Numbered from the stretch's first letter, positions 43,301-58,300 are shown. The stretch: 64,000 nucleotides of DNA from Hemicordylus capensis (GCF_027244095.1 NC_069671.1:2604001-2668000), one strand, 5' to 3'. Notes: a model not told the origin generated them from the letters alone. Translations and numbers: made by a program.

Positions 43301-46300
43301 GGGCCTCTGGGAAGCCCACAGACAAGAGGTGAAGGCACACCCTCTCTCCTGCTGTTGCTCCCCTGCAACTGGAATTTGGAGGCATCCTGCCTCTGAGCCT
43401 GGGAAGTGGCCAATACTAGCAGCCATTGATGGACCTGACCTCCATGCATTTGTCTATTTAAAGCCAAGCTGGTGGCCATCACCACATCCTGTGGCAGAGA
43501 GTTCCGTAGGTTAATAGTGTGCGGTGTGAAAAGGTCCTTCTTTTTGTCGGGTCCTAAATTTCCTGGCCATCCGTTTCAAGGGTTCTAGTGTTGTGAGAGA
43601 GGGAGAATAATGTCTGTATCTCTCTCTCCACCCCATGCATAATTTTATACGCCGCTATCGGGTCTCCCCATAATTGCCTCTTTCCCAAACTAAAAAGCCC
43701 CAGGTGTTGCAGCCTTGCCTCATCAGGAAGGTACTCCAGGCCGTCTTGGTTGCCCAATTCTGCATGCTTAGTTTCCAGTTCGAGAAGTGCTTGTGCTCTT
43801 GTGCATTTCATCAGGAGGAACAGGAGAGTCTTTTCATGCTTGCCAGGGAGACCTTCCCATTGGAGTTTGCCTGGGGGCTGCTTATGGGGCAGAGTGCCAG
43901 TGGGATGATGGGAATGGGGGCAACAGGCCAGACCTTTCCCAAGAAGAAAGGATCCCTTTCTTCCATCCCTCCAGCACTTGCTCTGGCACAGAGGGAAAAG
44001 GAGAGGGAGAGACCAACAGATTCCCTGGAGAACGGAGGTGCGTGTGTTGCTGACAGTGTTGTGCAAACACGCCCGTTTAATAAAAGTGTTTTTGAGCACC
44101 CCAAGAGACATACAGCAACATTAACGCTAAATATGGAACCAGACAAGGAGAGGAGAGCTGGCCTGGTGGTAGCAAGCATGACCTGTCCCCTTTGCTAAGC
44201 AGGGTCCACCCTGGTTTGTATATGAAAGGGAGACTAGAAGTGTGAGCACTGGAAGAGGTTCCCCTCGGGATGATGGAGCCGCTCTGGGAAGAGCATCTAG
44301 GCTCCAAGTTTCTTCTCTGGCAGCATCTCCAAGAGAGGGCTGAGAGAGTCTCCTGCCTGCAACCTTGCAGAAGCCGCTGCCAGTCTGTGAGGACAATACT
44401 GAGCTAGATGGACCAAGGGTCTGATTCAGTATATGGCAGCTTCCTGTTTTCCTATGTAGGGTGCCGGGGAGGAGAGCTGGTCTTGCAGTAGCAAGTATGA
44501 CGTGTCACCTTTACTAAGCAGGGCTTGCATTTGGATGGGAGACTAAGTGTGTGAGTACTGTAAGATATTTCCCTCAGGGGATGGGGCCTTTCTGGGAAGA
44601 GCCCTTGCCTGCTCTCATGCAGAAAGTTCCAGGTTCCTTTCCTGGCAGCATCACCAGAAAGGGCTGAGAGAGTCTCCTGCCTGCAACCTTGGAGAAGCCG
44701 CTGCCAGTCCGGGTAGACAATACTGAGCTGGATAGACCAAGGGTCTGACCGATGGCAACTTCCTATGTCCCTAAGACCTCCTCAGAAGGCTTAAACCAGT
44801 GTTTCTCAACTTCTTTGAGGATGTACCTCTCAACTTCTGGAAAAAAATTAAGGAGCACCTCATTTTTCCGTCTAGAAGGTCGTGATAGGACATGTGTCCA
44901 ATCTAGTGACGATAGGACTGCTGTGTGGCGGAACCCCATTACTGCTGGGAAATATAAACCCGAGGCCATAAACCCACACCAAGGTGGTTTATGGCCTGAG
45001 ATGAATCCGAGATCCCCACCTGGACTCGGCTTCATCCAATCACACGAATGTCGACCACCCGCCGTAAACGAATGTCGGCCACTGTGCATTGTGTAGTGTG
45101 ACAGATTTGTTTGCGGGCCCTTTGAGAGCAGGAAGGGGCTGGAGGGAGAGAGCTGAAGAAAGAGGGAAGGAGAGCAGAAAAGAGAGCAAGCGATTCATTC
45201 TAGGCAGTCGCCAGTTGCAAAGACCATTCGGCCCTCTTCTCTCCATCCTCCTTGCTGGCCTTTCCCCCCACTCTCGCCACTTGTTCTGTAGGCCAGCTGC
45301 TGCCCTGTGGCCCGCCAGCAGCACACGTCTCACATGTAGAGCGAGAGCGAGAGAGCTTCAATGAGCAAGTTGAAGCACATGCAAAGCAGGAATAGTTCTT
45401 TCTCTGAAACTTGGAGCAAGTGCAGAAATGAACAGACCAAGCGATTGCACAAGGGGGCGTCTATAAACTCCTGCCCAGGGGAGAAGCAACTGCCAGCCCC
45501 GTCTCCCTTTGCAACCTGTCATTTGCCTTGCCTGCCGGGGGTGTCTCTCGGGGGGTGTCTGAGAGAAGAAGAGCCCTTAAGAGGGCCACCAGTTGCCCAG
45601 GGAACTGGTTGCCTGGAGACTGCTGGCAGGAAAGGCTTACAAAGCAGAACATCCATTGGCCTGGGTTGCTGGGGAAGCCAGTGGGATGGATGGAGTCCCC
45701 TCCATGTTATAAAAGTGGGTCGAGGCCTCCGGAAGAGCCTCCCTGTGCTGCATTCATCTTGCCAGGGCCTCTTCCTGGGAGAGAATGACCTGGCAAAGAG
45801 CATCAGCCATCAAAGAGCAGAGCCCGATTCCCATCTTGCCTTGGCCACAGACTCAAGAGATCATGCGGGGTGGGGGTGGGGGGTTGGCCAACCCAAGGCT
45901 CTGCAGGCACTGTTGGACTACAACTCCCATCATCCCTCCAAGCAGGGGGTGATGGGAGTTGTAGTCCAACCGCACCTGCGGAGCCTCGGGTTGGCCATCC
46001 CTTCAGTAGATCATCTTGGGCTAATTGTGGTTCTTATTTTGTTTGTTTTGAAGAACTTGTTTGTTTGCATTCTTTCTGCAAAATAAAGCCATACTTCCCA
46101 AAGAATTACAGATACCAAATGGGGTCGGTGCAATCCCCCCACCTAAATTGATTGATTGGTTGTTAAATTTGTATATCACCTTTCATTAAAACAATCCCAA
46201 GGCATAGAAAAATTAAAAGAAGACTATAAAAATGACACAATTAAAATATTACGCTGGCAAATAAAAAACAGAGATCTAACTAAAAAGGTTCAAAAATACA

Positions 46301-49300
46301 TGCACAAAATAACCATACCAAGAAGCCGCAGAGGAGTAAATTAGCTGAATGCATAACTTTTTTACAGACCAGCAGCACAAACCAGTGTGACTGGATTCAA
46401 ACAAAGGATGACAAGCTGCAAAGGATCCAGTGCGATTACTATATAAATACAATAATATACCTACATTCGCAATTTTACAATGGCACATGTATTATAAACT
46501 ATTTTAAAAAACAGTGGTTAAAAAGCATAAAACAGGCTGCATTAAACATCAAAAAGTAATTGGTTTAAAAGATCATAAAATCGTACCAACTTCCTATGTG
46601 GTAGAGTCCTATAGTTATTAGTGGGATATGTCCAAAGTCCAATCTGGTCAATATCCAGAATTGTATTGAGGTTCCAAAAGGAAATGGTTCATTGATGGAC
46701 AATTCATAGGAAATGGGTATCCACAGCATAGTCCACAATATGCAGCTAGTAATGAAAGTAGATTTAATACAGTTCCGTTTGATGAACGTTTCTGTCCTTG
46801 CAAATTGGGAGCTATTAGAACGGCCCACATGTTACTTTATTGTAGCTTCTATAGGGATATCTGTAGTGTGTATATCCATAGTGTCTGCTGCTCACTGAGC
46901 CAAGAGGCACCTTTTAAAAGTGGTGATTCTGTTTATTGAGCAGGGGGAGAGCAACTGGCCCTATCCGTCCCCAGCACAGCATCTCTCCAATGGCTACGGC
47001 TGGGGTCTACCTTGTGTTTCTTTTTCAGATTGTGAGCCCTTTGGGGACAGGGAGCCATTTATTATTATTTATTTATACCTATGCTCACCGCTTTGGGAGC
47101 TTTTGTTGAAAAGCAGTATATAAATATCCATTGTATTCCTCTATAACTCCATTTCTAGAAAACGCCTTGGGTTGTTCAGATGAATTTTATACCCTTTACC
47201 TTCTTTCAGATCGCGACAATAAAATGTCTTAATCAGTTGCTAAGTTTTGCCCGGCAGCTAGTAAAATCTGCAAGGATATGGCATCTATTTGAATAGCTAA
47301 GTACTCTTATCTATAGAAGGGCATCATCACAAATTGTGATAGGGTTGTTTGGGGGTGTGGGGTATATTTGTATACTTATTTTATGTATTCAGTTCCTTCG
47401 CATATTATAATATATATATAATGAGTCAGACTCTTGGTCCATCTAGCTCAGCATTGTCTGCACAGACTGGCAGCAGCTTCTCCCAGGTTGCAGGCAGGAC
47501 TCTCTCTCAGCCCTTTCTTGGAGATGCTGCCAGGGAGGGAACTGGGAACCTTTTGCTCTTCCCAGAGCGGCTCCATCCCCTGAGGGGAATCTCTTCCAGT
47601 GCTCACACTTCTAGTCTCCCATCCAAATGCAAACCAGGGTGGACCCTGCCTAGCTAAGGGGAGAAGTCATGCTTGCTACCACCAGACCAGCTCTCCTCTG
47701 CTGCTTTTGCATCTCCTTTGCATGCAGAAGGTGGACCCGCGTTCAATTTCTGGCAGCATCTCCAGGTAGGGCTGGGAAGGACTCCTCTCTGAAACCTTGG
47801 AGAGCTGCTGCCAGCCCGAGCAGACAGTATTTGCCTGGAGATGGAAGATTCTTCTCCCCCCTCCTCCCCAGCTTCAAGGAATCTAGGGCAGGTTATTGAC
47901 CTTTCCACACCGCCTGGCGGATTAGTCGAGCTGCACCTAACGTCGGATCACCGTCCTAGTGAAACGCCTTGTTGCGGGAGGGGTGGACGGTAGAGCAGAG
48001 TGGCAACTCTGAGAAATGCAGCCCTCCCCGGTGTCCTAATCCCAAGGAGGGTTTGGGGGACCTGCTGCGCTGCTGCTCCTGCCCTCTGAGCAACTGCCTG
48101 GTCCTGGCTCTTGAAAGCACAGGTGGCTGATCCTTGCTTTAATGACACCCAGGGTTGAATCACGCAATCTATTCAGCTTCATTAAGGAGGTGAGGACCTT
48201 GAGCAGTCGGGAGATCTTTGCCCTTCACGAGGCCGAGTGGGAAGCTGGCCAAATGGACCAGGGATGATGAGTTCCCGATGCAATGGGGAAGCCTCCGTCC
48301 TAGAGCATGGCAGATATTCAGGGCTCGTGTAAAAAGATGTGCCGTTTCCATGGGAGACAAAAACAAGCAGCAATCATTAAAAAGGGAATGGTGGAATCGG
48401 TTGGAACAGCAAGTTGGAGGGGAGAGCTGGTCTGGTGGGCGCAAGCATGACTTGTCCCCTTAGCTAAGCAGGGTCTGCCCTGGTTGCATATGAATGGGAG
48501 ACTAGAAGTGTGAGCCCTGGAAGATATTCCCCTCGGGGGATGGAGCTGCTCTGGGAAGAGCATCTAGGTCCCAATTCTCCTCCCTGGCAGCATCTCCAAC
48601 AAGATAGGGCTGGGAGAGAGACTCCTGCCTGCAACCTGGGAGAAGCCGCTGCCAGTCGGTGAAGACAATACTGAGCTAGATGGACCAACGATCTGACTCA
48701 GTAGAAAGCAGCTTTCTATGTTCCTAACTAAAAAGACTCTAAAACAGATGCTGCCTTTGCACAGTTGAGTTGAACCAGCCCTTTGGCTAGGTGGGCTTGG
48801 TAGGTCAGTTCCGCCATTGAGCTGAGATTTGGGACACCTTGGCTTCATTGACTTCAGTCCACACGTCCAGCTTCCAGTTGTCGGGCTTCATTCCACTCCC
48901 CAGTTTCATCACTCTTTCCCTCCCTCCCTCTCTCTCCACAGTTTCGTGAGAATATCCAGGACATCCTACCGGTCCTTCCCGACCAGGATGACTATTACAT
49001 CTTGAAATGGCTACGAGGTAAGAAAGGAAGGGCCCAATCCCAACTGTGGCTCTGTGCGGGGACAGGCTTTCTTCCAGTAGCCACATCCTAGGTGCCTGCC
49101 TAGGTCAGCGCTATGTGTGTGATTGTGTGTGTCAGATTTAGCTGCAACACACAAGTAGGATTTCCCAGTTTCCCACACTGCCTTCATGCCTGCAACACCA
49201 CCTTCATTTCTCAATGGAACTAGAGTCAATTAGCTGTTCCAGCCTTCCTTAGGTAGTGCAATTTTCTTAATTTAGAGGTTTGTCGAGATAAGGCAAAACT

Positions 49301-52300
49301 TGCCTGGGGCTCTTTTCTGTCTTGATGGCTTTTTGTTGTCTTTTCTGCCCAGGTTGTAGAGAGAATCCTGAAAGCCGTTTTATCATATTTCCCTAAATTC
49401 AAGAGGAAGACCCCCTCCCCACCCTATTCTTCCCTGCTAAATATTGGGGGGGGGGTCATCTCGTACAAGCGTTGAACATAACGTGTGAATGGGCCTAAAA
49501 TATAGGCTAACTCCCTTTGTAACTCCTGTGCTGACAGTCGGATAAAAACCAAATTCACAGCACATTGAGGGGTTGTGATGGGGGTCCCAGGTAAGAATCG
49601 TCATGGTTTTTTGGTTTTTTTTAAAGGCAGAAAGTTTTGGCCCCGCATTCTGCATTCATTCTGCTTAGAATGGCTTGGCTTTTTAAATGCAGAGTGCTTA
49701 GCACTCTGGACTGCTCTGGGAACCTCTCAGAATGGACCCTGGATGCTTCCTAACCTGGTGCCCTTGGGATATGGCTCAGATCTGCACTGATATGAACACG
49801 TTGTGCTGAGTATGAGTCGTTCTTATGCCTGGCACAGGATCTGGTTTTTGGACTTTGCCAAACAGAAAGAAAAGGGGGCAGAAAGTCCTGTATAAGCAAG
49901 CAGGTTCTGGGCAGTGAAAAAACCCAGCAGTCAGTCCTGTTATGAAAGACAAAGCCCCCCCCCCACCCCCCGGGTTGCTTCTGCGTTATCCTGCCTATCT
50001 CTCCCTATCAGCCTCCCCTTTGCGATATCAGCCTGGAATTGCTCTGTTTACAGAGCGCTTGTGTAGGAATGCGAACCAGCCAAAGTACTGGAAAAGGTCT
50101 TTGTCCAAGTAGGATGGTTCTCCAGAGTTCAGCCCAGCTGTGTGCCCCTGAGGAGGTTAAAGGAAAGCTGCACAGCACCGTGATCATGGCAGCATCAACA
50201 AAATTTCCAACAGGGAAGTCTCACCAACCACAACCTGAGTATCCACAGTTTGGCGAGATATCTTTGTAATTCTTTGGGGGGGGGTCATGATCTTTGGGGC
50301 TCAGGGGTGATTTGCAGGGGTTTGGGAATGATTTTGGGAGGTCATGGGGTGATTTTGGGGGTTCCCCTTCACTCCTCTTCCTGACTCATGGTGATTTGGG
50401 GGAGGCTTCTTTCTATACTTAACTGTATTTTGCTGTCTTTTCGTGACTGCAATTCCTCTAACCTCCTGTTTGCCATTTCAGTGGCTTGCCAACTGCGAAT
50501 TTGCCATCCATGAGGTTTTCCTGGAACGGAATCCTCGCGGTTGGTGAGGGGTGTCTGCATAAATGTAATAAATAAATAATAAATGGCGATCTGAACGCGG
50601 GTCTTCCTGGTCCGAGTGTACATCATTACACCCTGCTCTCTTTCTTCCTTTTCCTCTTCTGTATTTTTTTTAAAAAAGAAACTACCTCCTTAAACTCCAG
50701 AGGCCTCATTGCACATCATTTTAATTTCCACTGCATCTGCTTCTCTCTTTCTCTCCTCTCCTCTCTTTCTCTCCTCTCTTTCTGGTGAAAGAAAGCATCC
50801 TCCGTAGGCTGAATGTTAGAATAAATCTTGCTCACGGGCCACAGTCCCTGCTGAGTAGGACTCCCCATCACCACCACCACCCCCCACCCCACCCTCTGCT
50901 GCCCCTGTGATGCCCAGGGTCCAGGACAGGTTGCAAAATCTGCTTCCCCTTCAAGGTTTCTGCTTCAGATTCTGCAGACTCCTCCTCTTGCTACTCAGAC
51001 TCTGCCCTGGAGCAATTGCCTATTGGCAAGATAAGGCCCCAATTTTAGCAATGGAGACGAGATCACAGGTCGCTCTCCTTTGCTCTGGGGACAGAAGGCA
51101 GGGATAGGACGTAATATTATCTGGCGGCGATATCAGCCTGTTATCTTGCTCTCCAGTGGATGGATGTTGCAAGTGGAACTGCTGTGGAGGTGGGGAAAGA
51201 GGGCGAGGAGAGGCAGGTGGATTTCAAAGCCTTTCGATTCAGGAAAGATCTGTGCATCCTGGCATTACGGAAGCCAGGCCAGCCAGGTGGCGAATCCTCT
51301 GCAATACCTTGACTGCAGCATGGTGATAATGAAGGCTGACAGTGCCCCCTGGTGGTGAGCTCTGGCACTCGCCATCCTGGACAAGCCCCTGAAGGCCAGG
51401 CTTACCGCTGGGGTGGTAATGCCCAGGGTCGCCACATGTGGGCGCTTTAGACCAGTGTTGCGTTCAGGCGCATAGGTAGGAGAGAGTGGGCTCGTGTTCA
51501 CCCCTCTCCCCGGCGGCCCCTTGCAGCCACACCCCCTACGTGTGATGTCACCTGCAGTGGGGTAGCCAACCCCCAGAAGGGCCCCCACGACCCTCCTGAG
51601 TTCATTTCTCAGCAGACAAACACCCAGCCCATTTTGACGACCGCGGGGACATCAACATGGGTGGGCCGCGCAGGCCCTTCCGGGGGCTGGCCACGCCCCC
51701 TGTGTGTGATGTCACACACAGGGGGTGTGGCCAGGCACCCCCCGCCCCCCGGGCCAGTGCGGCTCTCCGGAGCTCATTTCCGAGCCAGCTTCGTTGTGGG
51801 CTGGGCGTTGACTTGGTTTTCTCCCTCGCTCGGAGAACAAAGAAAATAACCAGCCAGCAACCAAGCCGTCTGGGAATGCTGCCAGCATGGATCGCGGGCA
51901 AGGGGTGTGCTGGGCGGCTCGGGTTCTTTGAACCCGTCCGCCCAACTATAGCTCCACCCCTGGTTGCGTTCTCTAGGTCACAGTCAGAGTTTGACATTTT
52001 CAGATGTCAATGATTGCCCATAAAGACAAATATTTGAGTCGGGTGTCGATGTCTCTCTGCTAGCAATTGCAGAGTTTTCTTCCAGACTTGAAAGACACAT
52101 TGGGACAGAAAACTCTCATCCCGCCAGTTAACATGGGTGCCAACCCAGGGGGCAATTTTCCTTAGGAGAGGTGAGCTGGTCTTGTGGTAGCAAGCATGAA
52201 TTTCCCCCTTAGCTAAGCAGGGTCTGCCTTGGTTGCATCTGAATGGGAGACTTGATGTGTGAGCACTGGAAGAGATTCCCCTTAGGAGATGGAGCCACTC

Positions 52301-55300
52301 TGGGAAGAGCATCTAGGTTCCAAGTTCCCTCCCTGGCAGCGTCTCCAAGACAGGGCTGAGAGAGATTCCTGCCTGCAACCTTGGAGAAGCCGCTGCCAGT
52401 CTGGGTAGACAATACTGAGTGAGATGGACCAAGGGTCTGACTCAGTATATGGCAGCTTCCTATGTTCCCATCATGGGATCCTTAATCAGATTTACGAAAG
52501 TAAACAAGCTAGGAAAAAGAGTCAGCACTCTCGTTCTTGAGGCTGCCCATCTGGACAGTGTCTAGATCCTGGCTCCTCTAGAGGAGTGCGGACAAATCGC
52601 ACAGTGGAAGAGAGGAGATTGTGAGGCTTAAAGTTGGGCCGTGCACGATGCGGGCGCGCTGGAATCCTAAATGCCTCTGTGGTGTGGCAGGTGTGGATAA
52701 GCCGCCTGCCCTGCCCGCCCTCGATCATCACGTTCTGTTGAGAAACCAGGAAAAGCGAGGACAAGCGAACCACAGAAATCTGGAGGCCCAACAGGTTCAA
52801 CCAGCTGGTTTGTGGGCATGTTGTAACTATCTCGCTTTATCCCAGGAGGAACTTATAATCTGACACTTCTTTTAAAAAGCACAGGTGGAACTGTAATTGG
52901 AGGAAGAGGGTTAGGCAATAGTCAAGGGTTCTCTTCCCATCCCTATGGGGAAGACGAGAGCCCTCGGCTCCACTCCATATGGGTGGACAGCTAGGCTTGC
53001 GGTAGCAAGCATGAATTGTCCCCTGTGCTAAGCAAGGCTTGCACTGGTTTGCATTTGGATGGGTGACTACATGTGAGCACTGCCATAAAACATTCCCCTT
53101 AAGGGATGGGGCCATAGCTTAGTGGTAAAGCACCTGATTTGCATGCAGAAGGTCCCAGGTTCGATCCTTGGCAGCATCTCCAGGTAGGATTGGGAAAGAC
53201 TCCCACCTGTAACCTTGGAGAGCTGCTGCCAGTCAGTGTAGACCATCCTGAGCTAGATGAAACAAGGGTTTGGTTCAGGATAAGGCCACAACACACCAGG
53301 GGTCTCCAGACTTCATTGAGTCCCCAAATGTTGTTGTGGTAAAGTTGTTGTCATCTCCAGTAGCTACAACTGGGGATGATGAGAGTTGTAGTCCAGTAGC
53401 AGAGCCTCAGCTTGGTCACCCCTGGATTATTGCATCAAATGCGGAGAACTATTCTTGCTTTCTTCGCATCATGCAGCTGTGACTTCTCAATGCACCCTGG
53501 TTTTCTGAATTTCATCCAAGACCCTATCAGCAAGGAAGGAAGGAATTTGAAGCTCAGCCCATTTAAACAGCAGTGCTTTTCAATGGATAGGAACATGGGA
53601 AACTGCCTTCTACTGAGTCAGACCCTTGGTCCATCTAGCTCAGTATCGCCTACCCAGGCTGGCAGCGGCTTCTCCAAGGTTGCAGGCAGGAATCTCTCTC
53701 AGCCCTATCTTGGAGATGCTGCCAGGGAGAGAACTGGGAACCTTCTGCATGCAAGGGTACAGGTGCTCTTCGCAAAGCGGCCCCATCCCTAAGGGGGGTC
53801 TTCCAGTGCTCATACATGTAGTGTCCCATCCAGATACAAACCAGGGTGGACATTGCTTAGCAAAGGGGACAGTTCATGCTTGCTGCCACAAGATCAGCTC
53901 TCCTCTCTTTCCCTCTCCTCTCCAAAAATGCTGGGTGGAGGAGGTCTGTGCTTACAAAGAGATATAGTCAGGAACAGGTACAAATTTGGCCCACCCAACC
54001 AAGTGGTACATATATATAAACTCTGCCTAGTTTTTGGTTTTTTTTAAATGTGCATCTCTAACCCTAATTAATTTCATTGCAGCTCGGTGTTTTGATCTGC
54101 AGAAATCGGAAGCCATGATCCGGAAGGTAAGAGATCAACACATCCCTTCAGTTGCATTCTTCTGTATAGGCCAGCAACCAGCATTGCTGGGATACATACA
54201 TGGAAACCAGCCAATTTGGAATTCTTACAAACCTCAAAATCCTGGGGCTGTTGATTCATCTGCTCCTGATTTATGTTGAGTTTTAATGCAACTTGGCAAA
54301 TATTGCTCCTGTCTTGAAACCTAAGAACCTAAAAAGAGCCCTGCTGGATCAGGCCCAAGGCCTATCCAGTCCAGCATCCTGTTTCACACAGTGGCCCACC
54401 AGATGCCGCTGGAAGCCACAGGCAGGAGATGAGGGCATGCCGTCTCTCCTGCTGTTACTCCCCCGCAACTGGTATTCAGAGGCATCCTGCCTTTGAGGCT
54501 GGAGGTGGCCTATAGCCCTCCGACAAGTAGCAGCCATTGATAGTCCTCTCCTCCATGCAGTTATCCAAACCCCTCTTAAAGCCATCCCGATTGTTGGCTG
54601 TCATCACATCTTGTGGCAGAGAATTCCACAAGTTGATTATGCGTTGTGTGAAAAAGTACTTCTGTTTGCTGGTCCTAAGTTTCCTGGTAATCAATTTCAT
54701 GATTTATCTTTATCAAATACTTCTCATAAAATTCATTTGGGTGGCCTCAAAATTGTTTATAAACAATGGCTGAATCAACCTTAACCGAGAATCAGAATGA
54801 AACACGTACCGTAAACGAACACAAGCAAGAACTGACCCGTTTCCACCTCTCACATACTTACCTTTTTGGCTTGTGTTTAAACAGAATGTTGAGTTCCGGA
54901 AACACATGGGCGCTGATTCGATCAAGCAATGGCAGGCCCCAGAGGTGAGTCCTTAATTCATTTGTGTCGCCCAAAGGTCGGATCCTGCCCTGGATTTCCC
55001 CACATCCTTATGCCCAGTTGTTACCCATGCCTCTCTCTGGCTTCTTCCCCTGCAGATTGTTGAGAAGTACCTGAGTGGAGGAAACTGTGGCTTTGACCGG
55101 GATGGTGCCCCCATCTGGTACGAGATCATCGGACCCCTGGATGCGAAAGGGATCCTCTTTTCGGCTTCCAAGCAAGATTTGCTCAAAAAAAAGTTCCAGG
55201 AATGTGAGAGGATACGGGATCTGTGTGATGAGCAGACCAAGAAAGTAAGGCGGTAGGCCGTCCCAGGTGGGACAGCCCGATCTCTGTTGGATATTTGGGG

Positions 55301-58300
55301 TCTGTTTCAAGAGATCTCCCGTTCTGTGCTTTCTTCTTCTCCACTCTTCTCCTTTTTACGACGACGAAGACTGTTTATATACCACTTTTCAACAAAAGTT
55401 TGCAAAGCAGTTTACATAGACGAATAAATAATAAGATGTTTCCTTGTCCCCAGTAGCTCCAGACCAGGCCCTGTGAGTTTTTCATTATGTCAAGTTGGTC
55501 TGGTTTTGGGGGACGATACTAAGTTTGCAAAAAAAGGAAGAGGTTGAATTTTTCTTGAGGTTTTTATTCTATTTTAGTCTTCCTTGTTAACTGTTTTAGG
55601 CGTTAGGTATTGGAGCTGATTCATACAATTTAGGATTTGTGGCTATTATTGTAGTCTTATCACAACTGTCTGGGTTATACCAGTGTTTAGTACCTACTGT
55701 CTGACCTATTTCAGGGGGGTCTGAATTCAAATCCTTACCCCTCTATGAAACTCGCTGGGTGATGTTTGGCCAGTCACTGCCTCTTGGCCTAACCTACCTC
55801 ATGGACCAATCACTGGAATGAAAAAGGGAATTATTCCAGGGCTTCTCAAACAAGGGCCCTCAGATGTTGATGGACTACAACTCCCATTACCCCCCTGCTA
55901 TAATGGCAGGGTATGATGTGAGTTGTAGTCCAACAACCGGAGGCCCACTTTTGAGAACCCCCTGGGAGAACGTCACGCATGCAACAGAGAATTGTGACTA
56001 AAGAAGGTGCTAATTTAAATATGTTTGGGTTTGAGTTTGGGGTGTTGGTTTTTTTGGGGGTGGGTGGGTGTGGGTGGGTTAAATCAAATTGCAATTGCAG
56101 TCCCAATTGGAGCTTGAAGGAAAATAAAGAACAATATAGCTATTTATTCAAGCAAGGTCCCAATGTGTTTCAAGGAATGCAGCATGGAAGATGGAGGTTC
56201 AACTGATGTTTGTCAATTCCTGTCCAATTTGGCTTTGAGTCAGATACAAGTGTGATCAAACTGTTAAGTATCGAGTGACTGTCCATTTCCCATCACTGCC
56301 ACAGAAAGTCGTAATGACTACCATGAAAGACTTTATTAATATTTATATTCCACTTTTCAATAAAAAAAGTTCACAAAGCAGATAATGTAGAAAAAGAGAG
56401 AAGATGGTCCCTTGTCCCCAAAGTGCTCACAATCTAAAAAGCAACATAAGACAGACACCAGCAACAGCCACTGGAGGGATGCTGTGAAGGGGCCGGAGAG
56501 AGCCATTTGCTCTCCCCCTGATAAATATAGGAGAGTCACAACTTTAAAACAGTGCCTCTTTGCCCAGTTAGCAGTGGTAGCCGGGGCAGGGTGTGGGGGC
56601 AAACCCGGCTTTCCCTGTTGCCATCCAGAATCGTTTTTGATATGATTATTCTTACATTTGCTAAGATCTTATACAGTGAAAGTTTGTCATTGTTCTGCAC
56701 AAGGCTGATATGGTTAATTAGCCCTGGAGGGCAAAGGAGAAAGCACGTAAAAAACCCAAACTAGCAAACAGATAAATTTAGTAATACATTTAGAATTTAT
56801 CAGTTTTTAAAATTATTATTTTATTTTAATGTTGTTAAAATTTATTTTAAAAAAATTAATAATAGATTTAAAATTTATCAGTTTTACATTTTTAAATTGT
56901 TTTGATTTTTTAATGATGTTTTAATCTGTGTTTTGGTTGTAAAATGCCCAGAGACATGAGTTTTTTTGGGGTATATAAATACATTAAATGAACAAAACAA
57001 GTTTGAATGCAGGCAGATGGCTGTTCAGGGATTCAGTTTTCTCCTTCTCTCTCTCTCTCATTTTATTCTTTTCTTTAAAGCTCGGGAGGAAGATTGAAAC
57101 CACCACTATGATTTATGATTTTGAAGGACTGGGCCTTAAGCATCTGTGGAAGCCGGCTGTAGAAGCTTACATAGAGGTGAGAGGCCGTCGGGTTTTGTGG
57201 CCCCTGGTGGGTATTCCGCCAAATTTAGCTTGCAGGAGTGCAATGCTTCTGGGGCTGTAGTGGACCAGTTAAGGGACACAAGGAGGGGATCACGTGAGTA
57301 TCTCCCTACGTGTGTGTGTGTGTGTGTGTGAGAAAGTCCATGCATATAGAGTTCTAGCCACCATGAAGGCAGAGCGAAATTGCTCCTCCCTGAGAGGCTA
57401 GCTTTCTACATCCATGAAGCAGTGTGAACATAGGAAGCTGCCATATACTGAGTCAGATGCTTGGGGAATCTCTTCCAGGGCTGCTCACACTTCTAGTCTC
57501 CCATTCATATGCAACCAGGGCAGACCCTGCTTAGCTAAGGGGACAAGTCATGCTGGCTACCACCAGACCAGGGGTGTGTGCGTTTGTGTGTGTGTTGTGC
57601 ATGTTAATGCCAAACCGCTTGGTAGAGGAGAGCTGGATCTGTGGTAGCAAGTATGAACTGTCCTCTTTGCTAAGCAGGGTCTGCCCTGGTTTGCATTTGG
57701 ATGAGAGACTACGTTTGAGCGCTGTAAGATATTCCCCTTAAGGAATGGGGCCATAGCTTAGAGGTTGAGCATCTATTTTGCATGCAGAAGCTCTCTGGTT
57801 CACTCCCTGGCAGCCTCTCCAGGTAGGGCTGGGAGAGACTCCAGCCAGAAACCTTGGAGAGCTGCTGCCAGTCAGTGTAGACAACAGATGCAGGCAGCAA
57901 TGGTCTGACTCGGTATAAGGCAGCTTCCTACGATTCAAATGTGGGTCCGGCACCAATTCTGTGCACACTTTATGGTCCTCTGTCCTGCATTTTGCAGCAT
58001 AACTGTGGGCTATATAGACTCCTAAAATGCCACGCTGCTGCTGTCCAGTGCAGGCAGTATTGGTCTGAATGAGTATAATGCAACTTTGGATAGTCTCTTT
58101 TTGTTTGCCCTTTCAGCTTCTTACTATGTTTGAAGACAACTACCCAGAGTCCCTCAAGCGCGTCTTTATCATTAAAGGTGAGCGGAGCGTTCCCTGGGCT
58201 TTGAACGGGAGCAAATGCACACAGTTCTTTTCCTGCTTTTGGACTCACTACTTCTGTCTTTCTTTCTCCTCTTCCAGCTCCCAGGCTCTTCCCCGTGGCT

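Noticed and set aside
45361-46086. Plus-strand frame of ~241 codons in SEC14L2 intron 1
   Set aside because: The sequence is low in motif content and its end runs through a palindromic MITE and family X. No fitting splice sites.
53105-53175. Possible tRNA gene
   Set aside because: Boxes A and B are good, but there is no acceptor or anticodon stem pairing, and the sequence continues into the SINE body.
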